Counted from the stretch's first letter, positions 1 through 8,715 are shown. The stretch is 64,000 nt of DNA from Vibrio lentus (GCF_002875945.1 NZ_MCZK01000155.1:1-64000), one strand, 5' to 3'. Numbers and translations: made by a program. Notes: generated by a model not told the origin, from the sequence alone.

Positions 1-39
1 AATTCACTATGCCACTTCAACGGTTATGAGATCTGTTAA
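1..39 (+). CDS. C-terminal end of an upstream minor pilin (FimT/GspH-like), partial
   Basis: The frame starting at base 1 is open to a TAA at 37-39 and reads NSLCHFNGYEIC. A Cys-containing tail of this kind is plausible for a FimT/GspH-type pseudopilin, and such a gene normally precedes pilW in Vibrio minor pilin operons. The tail would overlap the next start by 14 bases. A competing reading is frame 3, which ends at a TGA (27-29) in an ATGA overlap with the pilW-like start. Only 12 codons are visible, so the call rests mainly on context. Confidence 0.4.
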   Translation, partial: NSLCHFNGYEIC

Positions 40-661
40 CTCGCATGTTAAGGGCAGCACACTAATCGAAATGATGGTGGCTTCAGTTATTGGAATCATC
101 GCAATCGGGTCTATAGGTTCTGTATTCATTACTAATCAACGAATCTCTTCAGAAAATAGCTTAGAGCTTTTGTTATCACAAAACTTATTTTCCGCCACTC
201 AAATGATGAAGGAGGAAATTTGGCGCGCTGGTTATGACTCAGATTCGGGGATATCGATTAAGTTATCGGGAGCTACAAATACAATTTATGTTAATCAGGT
301 AAGCGTTGATGAGGCGTATATTGGTTTTGCTTATTTGAAGGATGGTGCATCGTCAGCGTATCGAAACATTGTCTATCAATTCAAAGAAAATAAGCTCAAC
401 TATTGCTTGGGAGAGTCTGGTGAGCTCTTGGCAATTAATGAAAAACCATTTGGGACGGCTAGTGGCGCAGTTTCAATGAAGTGTGAAAGCGTGTTCTTTG
501 ATCGTCAAATTCAAGTTGATGCTTTATTTGTTGAGGCTAAAGAGCTTTCAACAGGATCTTCGGTTTCTCAAAAAGTAGACATTGAGTTAAAGGCGTCTTT
601 GGTAAATGCCGATGTTAGTCATGAAGTGAGAACTTCCGTTGTTCAGAGGAATTGGCAATGA
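26..661 (+). CDS. PilW-like type IV minor pilin
   Basis: This 211-aa prepilin has a short basic leader ending at Gly10, and cleavage would leave STLIEMMVASVIG as the mature N-terminus. Glu at mature position 5 and the hydrophobic helix (about residues 11-33) are the class III signal for prepilin peptidase PilD. The rest is a soluble pilin head with two Cys (about residues 127 and 153) that could form the usual C-terminal disulfide. By family and order (before PilX- and PilV-like genes) it should prime or tip type IV pili. The frame is open upstream to the window edge, but ATG 26 gives a normal 10-residue leader. It overlaps the next gene by ATGA. Confidence 0.8.
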   Translation: MRSVNSHVKGSTLIEMMVASVIGIIAIGSIGSVFITNQRISSENSLELLLSQNLFSATQMMKEEIWRAGYDSDSGISIKLSGATNTIYVNQVSVDEAYIGFAYLKDGASSAYRNIVYQFKENKLNYCLGESGELLAINEKPFGTASGAVSMKCESVFFDRQIQVDALFVEAKELSTGSSVSQKVDIELKASLVNADVSHEVRTSVVQRNWQ

Positions 662-1959
662 AGCGATGTAAGCAGGGAGGATTTATCACTCTGTTGTTGG
701 TTAGCGTTCTTCTTGTTGGAACATTAATCGCTTCTTTCGGGAATGTTAAAGTTCTCTTTTATCAAATCAAGCGAGCACAAAATGAAGTTCAGGCACGTAA
801 AGCTCATTGGTTAGCAGAAGGTGGTTTAGAGTGTGGTTTCACTTACATCGCTGAAAATGATCTGACGGCTATTCCCAATGATTTAATGGATTATTGTCAG
901 CAATCGAAAGTCGTTACGTTGGAATCAGAAGCCCTCACACCGAATGTATTGGTATCGAGCTCTGAGTCTTTATCGTTGAACAAAGAGATTAGCTTTGAAG
1001 ACGCTTCGGGATTAGGAGTAATGCAAACCAATTCGAGTTTAGAATTTATTTCTGATCACAACATTGACATTAATCCTGATATTGCTCTTACTGCTGTTGA
1101 TGGTATTAACGAGTGTGTCTCTGTTCGATTTTTAGATAGTGTCATCTACAAGCAAAAGGGAGGAGGACGTTTAAAGACCATAACTCCAGAGTCACCTCCT
1201 TTTCCTTCCTTCAAGTCTTGTCAACAAACCACCAATATTAGTAGTGATGCAATTATCGATTCTTCGGGTTCATTACCTTCAAACTCATTTCAATCAGATT
1301 TCAAATTCGATCCGGATATCGATACTTTCTCTAACTACTTTGGAGTGCCAAAAACTTCAGAGAACATTGACCAAATTAAGCTTGATTATCATGTTATCGA
1401 CCTTATTGACCGGACTACATCTCCTCCTAAACACACAGACTTGGTTGGTGGGAAATATGAAGGTAAGAAATGTAGTAAAGCTATTAATGATGCCTTTTCA
1501 AGTGGGGAGAATAAGGTCTGGGTTATAGGTGATTGCGTCGTTTACTCACCTGCTATCAATGTGGTCGAACCTATCCCTGGTGTTATTACGCCACGTTCAT
1601 TAGTGATTCAAGACGGTATCGTTGCGAACGGCAACGCAAGCGTATTTGATGGGTCTTTTTATCATTTAAATGATATGAGTATATTTGATAATCCTAATTC
1701 TCCCGATGTCGATACCGACCTATTAAGTGGTTTGTGGACTAAAGTTCCAGATACAATTCCTATCACTGATTTAGTACAGAGCAATTCGGTTTATATTGGA
1801 TTTGCTTCTTTTTTTCCTAAAGGCGGGATGTTTTTTGATTCAGCTGGGGGATTATCGACAATTCAAGGTTCAATCAATTTAGATTATACCGGTGAATACA
1901 ATCCTCATAGTGCTCCTTTGAAAGCGAAATGGAAGCGAGGCTCATGGAATGACTTCTAA
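658..1959 (+). CDS. PilX-like minor pilin with a large C-terminal region
   Basis: I start this gene at ATG 658, which overlaps the pilW-like stop (ATGA), rather than at TTG 652. The 433-aa product has a basic leader (MKRCKQGG), a hydrophobic N-terminal segment (FITLLLVSVLLVGTLIASF) and then an extended soluble domain. The position between PilW- and PilV-like genes and the N-terminus fit PilX. Glu5 of the mature pilin is absent, as in some PilX/GspK-type subunits. PilX proteins are commonly under 200 aa, so the roughly 400-residue head, with many Ser/Asp and several Cys, is unusual and may sit at the pilus tip as an adhesive module. That role is inference. Confidence 0.7.
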   Translation: MKRCKQGGFITLLLVSVLLVGTLIASFGNVKVLFYQIKRAQNEVQARKAHWLAEGGLECGFTYIAENDLTAIPNDLMDYCQQSKVVTLESEALTPNVLVSSSESLSLNKEISFEDASGLGVMQTNSSLEFISDHNIDINPDIALTAVDGINECVSVRFLDSVIYKQKGGGRLKTITPESPPFPSFKSCQQTTNISSDAIIDSSGSLPSNSFQSDFKFDPDIDTFSNYFGVPKTSENIDQIKLDYHVIDLIDRTTSPPKHTDLVGGKYEGKKCSKAINDAFSSGENKVWVIGDCVVYSPAINVVEPIPGVITPRSLVIQDGIVANGNASVFDGSFYHLNDMSIFDNPNSPDVDTDLLSGLWTKVPDTIPITDLVQSNSVYIGFASFFPKGGMFFDSAGGLSTIQGSINLDYTGEYNPHSAPLKAKWKRGSWNDF

Positions 1960-2398
1960 ACAACAAGGTTTCAGCTTGATAGAGGTGCTTATCTCTTTTC
2001 TGCTCATCGGTGTTGCTTCGTTAGGGTTGGTTAAGTTGCAGGTCTACGCGGAACAAAAATCGGATTTTGCTCTCCATAGTGTTGAGGCTCTTCATTTTGC
2101 AGAAAGGCAGATGGAATATTATCGGACTCGTGTGTCGGATGTGAGTGGGGCGGTTGGGTTAATTCCTTTTTCGGAACTTAATCAGGCGAACCATTGTCTC
2201 AACACCGCAAGTTCAGATCCCTTATCCGGTTTATCAAGCTCTGCCTATGCGATGACTTGTGAGGTGTCCAATGCCAGTGGTGCTTTGTCTGGCGCTTTGA
2301 AAAACATTACGGTGACTGTTGCATGGCAAGATCGTATGAACAAATCGCAAAGCATTTATCTAGAAACTATGCTCTCCAAATACAGTGAGTTTGACTGA
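1949..2398 (+). CDS. PilV-like type IV minor pilin
   Basis: This 149-aa prepilin has leader MTSKQQG followed by FSLIEVLISFLLIGVASLGL, a textbook prepilin peptidase site with Phe1 and Glu5. The soluble head carries a Cys pair (about residues 90 and 111). It starts 11 bases inside the preceding gene, so translation is probably coupled. As the last gene of the minor pilin operon it matches PilV, which helps initiate pilus assembly in the PilVWX group. No obvious terminator follows, and the next gene lies about 300 bases away. Confidence 0.8.
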   Translation: MTSKQQGFSLIEVLISFLLIGVASLGLVKLQVYAEQKSDFALHSVEALHFAERQMEYYRTRVSDVSGAVGLIPFSELNQANHCLNTASSDPLSGLSSSAYAMTCEVSNASGALSGALKNITVTVAWQDRMNKSQSIYLETMLSKYSEFD

Positions 2399-2695
2399 TC
2401 CCTAAGCAAACGTTTACTGCATGCCAAGGCTCCCGCTACTCCTTTTACTGATAATTTTCACTCCTCGGACATTGTTTACGTACAGGTTAAATGACTGTAT
2501 ATGGAATGGTGTTTTTTGTGTTTTTATATTGTTGCTGTTGTATGGTATTTTTGCAAAATATGTCTCCATTTATGGAAAATAAGGTGGAACCTTGTGCTTT
2601 TTAATGGCGACTTTAATAGAATATGTGCTGCACCAATAGGCCATGGTCCAAACTTATATTAGGCCTAAACAAACAACATCACATATGGAGTTACC

Positions 2696-4258
2696 ATGAG
2701 TAACCAAGCCGTAAAAAAAGCACCATCGACTGAGAAGATCAGTGGGATGGACCGCTTTCTAAACTTCATTGAACGCGCCGGCAACAAAATTCCAGACCCA
2801 GCAATTCTGTTCTTCTGGGCTCTAGTTATCGTATGGGTAGCATCTGCACTTTTGTCGAACCTTTCATTCGACCTAATCAACCCTCAAACGGGTGCTGCTC
2901 TAGAAGTTAACAACCTACTAACTGGTGAAGCGCTTGCTAGCTTCCTAGCGAATATGGTAACCACATTCACAGGCTTCGCACCTCTAGGCATCGTACTTGT
3001 TGCTATGCTAGGTGTTGGCGTTGCTGACTCTTCAGGCTTCATTACGACTGGCCTTAAGAAGATGCTTAACTTCACGCCAGCTAAGCTACTAACGCCAATG
3101 TTAATCTTGGTTGCTATCGTGTCTCACACAGCAGCTGATGCAGGTTACGTTCTAGTAATTCCTCTTGGCGGTATCATCTTCCACGCTGCGGGTCGTCACC
3201 CTCTAGCGGGTATTGCAGCAGCGTTTGCTGGTGTATCAGGTGGTTTCTCAGCGAACTTCATTCCTTCAGGTATTGATCCGCTACTAGCAGGTTTCACTCA
3301 AACAGCGGCAAACGTTCTTGACCCTGCATACGTGGTTAACCCTCTAGCGAATATCTTCTTTACTGGTCTATCTTCAGTTCTAATCGTTGGTATCGGTTGG
3401 TACGTAACAGAGAAAGTTATCGAGCCTCGTCTTGCTAACACTCCTGTTGATGAAGATGCAGAACAAGCACCTGACCTAGGTACGTTCACGGCGATTGAAT
3501 CTAAAGCATTCAAATTTGCTGGTTGGGCAATGGTTGCGGGTATTGGTCTGCTTATCGCAGCTTTGGTTCCTGAAAACTCAGCACTTCGTTCGCCTGAAGG
3601 TGAGCTAACTGCGTTCTCAGCACCAGTGATGAAGTCTATCGTTCCTCTGATCTTCATCCTGTTTATTATTCCGGGTATCGTCTACGGCCGTGTAGCGGGT
3701 ACATTCAAGAATAGTAATGATGTTATCAAAGCAATGTCTGAGACGATGGCAACGATGGGCGCATACATTGTAATGTCGTTCTTCTGTGCTCAGTTCCTAT
3801 CTGCATTCGCTCAATCAAACATTGGTACTATGCTGGCACTTTACGGTGCTGAAGGCTTGAAAGCGATGGACCTTCCAGGTGAAGCAACGGTTGTTGGTAT
3901 GATTCTACTAACGGCTGCAGTTAACCTTCTTGTTGGTTCTGCTTCAGCTAAGTGGGCACTGATTGGTCCAATCCTAGTTCCTATGCTGATGGTTGTGGGT
4001 ATCTCTCCAGAGCTATCTCAAGCGGCTTACCGTGTAGGCGATTCAGTGTCTAACATCATCTCTCCATTAATGGTGTTCTTCCCACTGGTTGTTGTTTACT
4101 GTCAACGTTACGTTAAGTCGACAGGTATCGGTACTCTAGCTTCTCTAATGATGCCATTCTCGATTGCTATGCTAATCGGTTGGTCAATCTTCTTGCTAGC
4201 TTACTGGGCTCTTGGTATCCCACTAGGTATCCAAGCTCCTTACACTTACACAATGTAA
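2696..4258 (+). CDS. AbgT-family transporter
   Basis: This 520-aa polytopic inner-membrane protein has a short cytoplasmic N-terminus and hydrophobic segments throughout. Features include PDPAILFFWALVIVW near residue 37 and the conserved SHTAADAGYVLVIPLGG stretch near residue 145. The AbgT family includes the p-aminobenzoyl-glutamate importer of E. coli and proton-driven sulfonamide/drug exporters, and the substrate here cannot be read from sequence. The ATG is preceded by a good Shine-Dalgarno (ATGGAGTTACC). Codon choice is strongly biased, as in well-expressed Vibrio genes. It is monocistronic, with a strong terminator 50 bases downstream. Confidence 0.88.
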   Translation: MSNQAVKKAPSTEKISGMDRFLNFIERAGNKIPDPAILFFWALVIVWVASALLSNLSFDLINPQTGAALEVNNLLTGEALASFLANMVTTFTGFAPLGIVLVAMLGVGVADSSGFITTGLKKMLNFTPAKLLTPMLILVAIVSHTAADAGYVLVIPLGGIIFHAAGRHPLAGIAAAFAGVSGGFSANFIPSGIDPLLAGFTQTAANVLDPAYVVNPLANIFFTGLSSVLIVGIGWYVTEKVIEPRLANTPVDEDAEQAPDLGTFTAIESKAFKFAGWAMVAGIGLLIAALVPENSALRSPEGELTAFSAPVMKSIVPLIFILFIIPGIVYGRVAGTFKNSNDVIKAMSETMATMGAYIVMSFFCAQFLSAFAQSNIGTMLALYGAEGLKAMDLPGEATVVGMILLTAAVNLLVGSASAKWALIGPILVPMLMVVGISPELSQAAYRVGDSVSNIISPLMVFFPLVVVYCQRYVKSTGIGTLASLMMPFSIAMLIGWSIFLLAYWALGIPLGIQAPYTYTM

Positions 4259-4310
4259 GATAAGTAACGCTAAGTAATAAAAGCAAAAGTTAGTAAGATA
4301 AAATCATCGA

Positions 4311-4340
4311 AGCCCGCACCGAAATGTGCGGGCTTTTTTT
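4311..4340 (+). terminator. Rho-independent terminator of the AbgT-family gene
   Basis: A 9-bp GC-rich stem (AGCCCGCAC / GTGCGGGCT, 4311-4319 and 4326-4334) with a 6-nt loop is followed by a run of seven T. Confidence 0.93.
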
Positions 4341-4468
4341 CGCTGTTTTTTCGTTATTTTTTCTACTTTTTTATATCCAAAACTTTTTATATCCAAAATA
4401 AAGGCTCTCAGCTTATACTCCGGATTACGGCTAATTGTTGGCCGGTAAAATTAGGAAATCCAATCCAC

Positions 4469-5758
4469 ATGAAAATTCTGCTTTTAGTAGGGTTAATTGT
4501 TTTAAATGGTCTGTTTGCCATGTCAGAGATTGCACTGGTAGCAGCAAAGAATAGTCGGCTGAAACGCTTAGCCGAAAAACATCGCTCCGCTCAGGTTGCA
4601 CTTGAGCTCAAAGAAAATCCAACCCGCTTCCTTTCAACCATTCAAATCGGTATTACGGTAATCGGCTTACTCAGCGGTATTGTGGGCGAGGCGACGCTAT
4701 CTGCGCCATTGGCCGTTCAACTTGAGCTGTGGGGATTCGACCCAACCCAAGCGAATATCTTATCTACTGCGGTCGTCGTTGTTGGTATTACTTATTTCGC
4801 AATTGTTGTCGGTGAGTTGGCGCCAAAGCGTTTTGCTCAATCTCAAGCTGAAAACATTGCTGTGTTAGTCGCGCTGCCAATCTTCTGGTTATCTAAAATC
4901 GCGACGCCATTTGTGTTTGCGTTGTCTGCTTCTACCGAAGGTATTCTTAAGTTAATGGGACGTGGTGGCGAAGAAGACAGCGTGACCGAGGACGATATTC
5001 ATGCACTCGTGAAAGAGGGCTCTGAATCCGGTGTGATAGAGCGTGGTGAGCAAGAGATGATTCGTAATATCTTGCAGCTTGATGATCGCCTTGTGAGCTC
5101 GTTGATGACGCCACGTCGAGACGTCAACTTTTTGGATATTGACCAACCGGTTGAGCACATATTCAAAAAATTACGATCGTCAAAGCACAGTGTGTTTCCA
5201 TTGTGTCAGGATCACCTCAATAAAGTGGTTGGTACGGTGTCGGCCAAAGCCTTGCTGAATCAAGCGGGCAATTTAAGTATTCAAGTGATCATGGGGCTGT
5301 CTAAGTCTCCAATCTATGTTCCTGAGTCTATGAAGGCGCTGCGTTTACTTAGCTATTTCAAAGAGTCAGGCACAGAGATGGCATTCATTGTCGATGAATA
5401 TGGCGATGTGCAAGGTCTGGTGACTCATTACGATATTCTTGAAGCGATTGCAGGTGAGTTATCCAATAACCCGAATGACTTGTGGACAGAGCAAGTTGAA
5501 GACGGGTTGCTGGTGGATGGATTAATCCCTATCAGTGAGCTCAAGAACCGCTTAGAGCTGTCAGAGTTAGAAGGGGAAAGCGAAGGCTTCCAAACATTGA
5601 ATGGCCTTGTAACTTGGCTTATTGGACGTTTACCCGATACGGGAGAAGTCGTTCAGTGTCAGCAATGGCAGTTTGAAATCATCTCGGTCGAGAACAATCG
5701 TATCGTGAGTGTTAAAGCGACAAAATTAGTCAATGAGCTAGGCGGTGATGTTAGTTAG
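4469..5758 (+). CDS. CNNM/CBS-domain hemolysin-family (CorC-like) membrane protein
   Basis: This 429-aa protein has three parts. Residues 1 to about 190 form a CNNM (DUF21) membrane domain with about four segments and the signature NGLFAMSEIALV. A pair of CBS domains follows (about 205-335, including SSLMTPRRDVNFLD and FIVDEYGDVQGLVTHYDIL). The C-terminus (about 345-425) is a CorC/HlyC-type domain. Family members are linked to Mg2+/Co2+ transport or tolerance. The historical 'hemolysin' label is not evidence of toxicity. The closest E. coli relatives would be YtfL/YfjD-type proteins, and the precise role is unknown. It is monocistronic and ends before a terminator. Confidence 0.85.
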   Translation: MKILLLVGLIVLNGLFAMSEIALVAAKNSRLKRLAEKHRSAQVALELKENPTRFLSTIQIGITVIGLLSGIVGEATLSAPLAVQLELWGFDPTQANILSTAVVVVGITYFAIVVGELAPKRFAQSQAENIAVLVALPIFWLSKIATPFVFALSASTEGILKLMGRGGEEDSVTEDDIHALVKEGSESGVIERGEQEMIRNILQLDDRLVSSLMTPRRDVNFLDIDQPVEHIFKKLRSSKHSVFPLCQDHLNKVVGTVSAKALLNQAGNLSIQVIMGLSKSPIYVPESMKALRLLSYFKESGTEMAFIVDEYGDVQGLVTHYDILEAIAGELSNNPNDLWTEQVEDGLLVDGLIPISELKNRLELSELEGESEGFQTLNGLVTWLIGRLPDTGEVVQCQQWQFEIISVENNRIVSVKATKLVNELGGDVS

Positions 5759-5840
5759 ATAAGCCGCTAGCGAGAGATTAAACGAACAAGCCCGCGCTTG
5801 TTGTTCATTATCTCTTTATTGTTCATAATCACTAAGATTA

Positions 5841-5866
5841 GGTATGCTTCCCCGCATACCTTTTTT
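5841..5866 (+). terminator. Rho-independent terminator between the CNNM/CBS gene and tadA
   Basis: A 7-bp stem (GGTATGC / GCATACC) with a 6-nt loop is followed by six T. It lies 30 bases before the tadA start, so tadA probably depends on readthrough or on a promoter overlapping this hairpin. Confidence 0.8.
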
Positions 5867-5895
5867 GTTCTTATCCTTTGTTTCTGGAGTTCCCT

Positions 5896-6480
5896 TTGTC
5901 AGACCATCAATTCACCCCTCAAGATGAAATCTTCATGCGACGCGCCATCGAGGTTGCTAAGCAAGCAGAGAAAGAGGGAGAGGTTCCCGTTGGTGCTGTG
6001 CTGGTTAAAGAGGGGGAGATTATTTCTGAAGGTTGGAACCGTTCGATTGGTAGCCACGATGCCACGGCACATGCAGAAATCGAAACCTTGCGTAAAGCGG
6101 GCCAAGCTTTGGAAAACTATCGCTTACTTGATACCACCTTATACGTCACGCTTGAACCGTGTCCAATGTGTGCGGGTGCCTTGTTACATAGCCGAGTAAA
6201 GCGGATTGTCTTTGGTGCACCTGACTTAAAAGCGGGTGCTGCGGGTACGGTATTGAACCTCTTTGAAAGCCAAGCCTCATACCACTATGCCGATGTTGAG
6301 CATGGTTTGTTAGAAGAAGAGTGCCGTGAACAGCTACAGGCGTTTTTTAAACGTCGTAGAAAAGAGATAAAAGAGAAGCGAAAGCTTGAGCGTTTGCAGG
6401 AAGAGCAGCGTTTAGCAGCCGATAAGACAAGTAACAAGAGTAAGGTCAGCAACAAGAACAAGGTCTGTAACAAAAAATAG
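5896..6480 (+). CDS. tadA: tRNA-specific adenosine deaminase TadA
   Basis: TadA deaminates A34 to inosine in tRNA-Arg(ACG). The 194-aa product contains the cytidine-deaminase zinc site: HAE (catalytic Glu) near residue 58 and PCPMCAG near residue 86. The flanking NRSIGSHDATAHAEI and HSRVKRIVFGAPD are typical of TadA. I chose TTG 5896 because CTGGAG lies 6 bases upstream and the resulting MSDHQFTPQDEIFMRRAI aligns with E. coli TadA. The open frame extends to TTG 5878. The C-terminus is a lysine-rich tail (about 35 residues) beyond the E. coli length, with repeated SNK-type triplets, possibly an RNA-contacting extension. Confidence 0.95.
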   Translation: MSDHQFTPQDEIFMRRAIEVAKQAEKEGEVPVGAVLVKEGEIISEGWNRSIGSHDATAHAEIETLRKAGQALENYRLLDTTLYVTLEPCPMCAGALLHSRVKRIVFGAPDLKAGAAGTVLNLFESQASYHYADVEHGLLEEECREQLQAFFKRRRKEIKEKRKLERLQEEQRLAADKTSNKSKVSNKNKVCNKK

Positions 6481-6537
6481 AAGCAAGCTTCGGCACTCTC
6501 TATCGTAAGAGTGCCACAGAAAACTTACTCGGTACAT

Positions 6538-6672
6538 CTACTCAGAAAGTATCTGCATGAAAGCACGGTTGCGCCAAATGATCTTTTTCTTATTATTTGA
6601 AAGCATACGCTTACGACGGTTTGCAGCAACGGTCTTATCAAGGCGTTTCGATTTCAGTTTGTTCTTCATCAT
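6538..6672 (-). CDS. Small highly basic protein (44 aa), function unknown
   Basis: The reverse strand encodes 44 residues beginning MMKNKLKSKRLDK and ending AFMQILSE. About a third of the residues are Lys or Arg. An AGGAAA Shine-Dalgarno lies 10 bases before the first ATG, and a TATAAT-like box occurs further upstream on the same strand. Composition suggests nucleic-acid or ribosome association, but I do not recognise the family. It sits between tadA (convergent) and mltF (upstream, same strand, after a terminator). The open frame on the opposite strand here is the weaker candidate because it has no ribosome-binding site. Confidence 0.6.
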   Translation of the reverse strand: MMKNKLKSKRLDKTVAANRRKRMLSNNKKKIIWRNRAFMQILSE

Positions 6673-6950
6673 TTCAACGATTTCCTATTTGTCGTCTGGC
6701 TTTGTAATTATGACTTCAGTTTTAATTATAGTGGTTATTTGTTTATGAGCTCTGTCGCGAACTTAGCGATACCTTTTGAGTAACTATCGCGATGGCCAGT
6801 GTCTGAATACAACAGAACATCATGGCGCTTATGGTGTGTCGTTATAAAGTTCGATTGTTACTGCAATATGACACCTCAAGTTTAACGGCCACTTTGTTTG
6901 TTTAGTTTCTCAATGCGAACCGGCCGTTACGAACCAGTGGCTCATGTATA
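6673..6950. other. Non-coding gap between mltF and the 44-aa gene
   Basis: No convincing gene is present. Two inverted repeats stand out: AACGGCC/GGCCGTT arms about 35 bases apart (near 6882-6930) and GCGATA/TATCGC arms near 6768-6790. On the minus strand this gap is the leader of the 44-aa gene. Confidence 0.5.
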
Positions 6951-6985
6951 AAAAAAGAGCAACGCTATATAGCATTGCTCTTTTT
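6951..6985 (-). terminator. Terminator of mltF
   Basis: On the minus strand AAAAAGAGCAATGC and GCGTTGCTCTTTTT pair around a short AT loop and are followed by T residues. The hairpin begins 3 bases after the mltF stop codon. Confidence 0.9.
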
Positions 6986-6987
6986 AT

Positions 6988-8559
6988 TTATTTGGAAGAC
7001 TCAGCTTCATCGACAGCGGATTCAGCCGCACTGATTGTCGATTCAGCGCCCGAGATCTCCAAAGGTGGGATAACCACCAAACCTTCAAGGCTCGCTTCTT
7101 CTTCTTTATTTCGCTTGTTCACATGGCCAATAATGCTTTGGTAATAACGGCGAATGTTCTCAACGTAATTCCTTGCTTCATCACCACGAGCATAACCGTA
7201 ACGAGTTTTACTGTAGTACTTCTTCTGTCTTAGAAGAGGCAGCCTGTCTTTCACATCACCCCAAGCGTCAGGATCTCCGCCTTGTGCTTTGGTTAAGCGA
7301 CGTGCATCCATCATGTGACCGTAACCTACGTTATATGACGCGAGGGCAAACCAGATCTTTTCATGTTGAGTAATAGAGTCAGGAACTCGATTCACGATAC
7401 GACGTAAGTATTCCACGCCACCTTGTACCGATTGTTTCGGATCAAGACGATTGGTTACACCTACGCTCTTCGCGGTTGGCAGCGTCAACATCATCATGCC
7501 ACGAACACCGGTTGGAGAACGCGCGACTGGGTTCCAGTGTGATTCTTGGTATGCCAACGCGGCGATTAAGCGCCAATCAAATTCTTGCGAGTATTGCTGA
7601 AATAGTGGTGACCATTTTGGTAGCTTGCTATCCAATGCTCGGATAAAGGCACGAGTATCAACGTAGTCAAAGGTACCAATGTGGCCGATGTATTTCTCTT
7701 CCAGTGAAGCCAGTTCACCAGACTGTTTAAGGTTACCGAAGAACTCAATCAGTAACGCATAAAGGCTTTCATCTTCTGAACGCTCTAAGTACCAAGAGAT
7801 AGGTTGGTCTTCAGTAAGTTCGAAAGCAAGAGCCACATCAGGGTATAAACGCTGAGCCAATGAAAGCTCAATGGAGTCTGCAACGGTAAACAGTCGCTCT
7901 CCGGTTGATACTTCTTTTAGCAGGTCATTGATGTCTGCATTACCGACCGCATCGTAGATAAAGTCATCGTGTGTGTTCTGAAGTTGTTTTAATGTTGGTT
8001 CAAAGTGTGAGTCTTTCACCACAACTAAAGATGGCGTCAGTGTTTCATTTGATGCTGTTTCTTCTGATTCAGATTGTTCTTTTACAAACTCGGCCTGACG
8101 ATCGTTTTCAAACTTGATCAGTTGACCGAGGTTTCTTGGTCGCCATTGACCTTTCTTGTACACGACTTGTTGGCTTACATAGTAATAAGCAGGTGCAGCG
8201 CGATACGCACGTGTCAGGTTGTTGTTTTGTGTTAATCCGGTCGCGATAAGATCGATTTCGCCTTTCTTCAACGCAGGGAATAGGCCGGATAAGCGGTATG
8301 CAGGTTTAACCTCAAGCTTTACACCAAGCTCTTCAGCAAACTCACGAGCCAGTTCGTAATCTAAGCCAGCAGGGCCATCTGGACCAATGTAATAAGAGAG
8401 TTGGTTATTCAGTGTGCCGACACGCAGAACGCCGCGATCTCGTATCTGTTCAAGAACACTTTTAGGTTCAGACTCAATCTGACATCCAGTTATCCCGAAC
8501 AGAGCGATAGCGAGCAAAAGGAATTTAGACGAAAAGATCAGCGTAATTTTATGCATCAA
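6988..8559 (-). CDS. mltF: Membrane-bound lytic murein transglycosylase F
   Basis: MltF cleaves the glycan strands of peptidoglycan to form 1,6-anhydromuropeptides at the inner face of the outer membrane. The 523-aa product has a signal sequence with a lipobox-like GITGC (Cys26). A periplasmic solute-binding (SBP_bac_3) domain follows from about 40 to 280, then a lysozyme-like SLT domain (about 300-450). The catalytic Glu lies in ALAYQESHWNP. Downstream motifs ARSPTGVRGMMMLT and ALASYNVGYGH are typical of family 1 transglycosylases. The C-terminal 40 residues are acidic and low-complexity. mltF divergent from purL is the arrangement seen in E. coli. Confidence 0.95.
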   Translation of the reverse strand: MMHKITLIFSSKFLLLAIALFGITGCQIESEPKSVLEQIRDRGVLRVGTLNNQLSYYIGPDGPAGLDYELAREFAEELGVKLEVKPAYRLSGLFPALKKGEIDLIATGLTQNNNLTRAYRAAPAYYYVSQQVVYKKGQWRPRNLGQLIKFENDRQAEFVKEQSESEETASNETLTPSLVVVKDSHFEPTLKQLQNTHDDFIYDAVGNADINDLLKEVSTGERLFTVADSIELSLAQRLYPDVALAFELTEDQPISWYLERSEDESLYALLIEFFGNLKQSGELASLEEKYIGHIGTFDYVDTRAFIRALDSKLPKWSPLFQQYSQEFDWRLIAALAYQESHWNPVARSPTGVRGMMMLTLPTAKSVGVTNRLDPKQSVQGGVEYLRRIVNRVPDSITQHEKIWFALASYNVGYGHMMDARRLTKAQGGDPDAWGDVKDRLPLLRQKKYYSKTRYGYARGDEARNYVENIRRYYQSIIGHVNKRNKEEEASLEGLVVIPPLEISGAESTISAAESAVDEAESSK

Positions 8560-8693
8560 AATGAAATCTCGAAAAGTGGAAGCCCCTTTATACCAAACCC
8601 CGCAAGGCTGGCAAAGCAGGTTTATTTAAACAGTTGTAAAAGTGCTGATAAATGCAGCAAAACTGTCATTTATATCGTTAGATGAAAAAAATA

Positions 8694-8709
8694 ACGCAAA
8701 CGGTTGCTT
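8694..8709 (+). promoter_or_regulatory. PurR operator upstream of purL
   Basis: ACGCAAACGGTTGCTT matches the PurR consensus ACGCAAACGTTTGCGT at 13 of 16 positions, including the central CAAACG. It lies just upstream of the purL promoter. Repression of purL by PurR with hypoxanthine or guanine is established in enterics and inferred here. Confidence 0.85.
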
Positions 8710-8715
8710 TTGGTG

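Noticed and set aside
4952..5158. Short antisense frames inside the CNNM/CBS, purL, recC and nqr genes
   Set aside because: They are explained by the codon bias of the real genes opposite and have no ribosome-binding sites or family motifs.
5798..6199. 133-codon frame overlapping tadA in another frame
   Set aside because: It overlaps the well-supported tadA gene, whose zinc-site motifs settle the frame.
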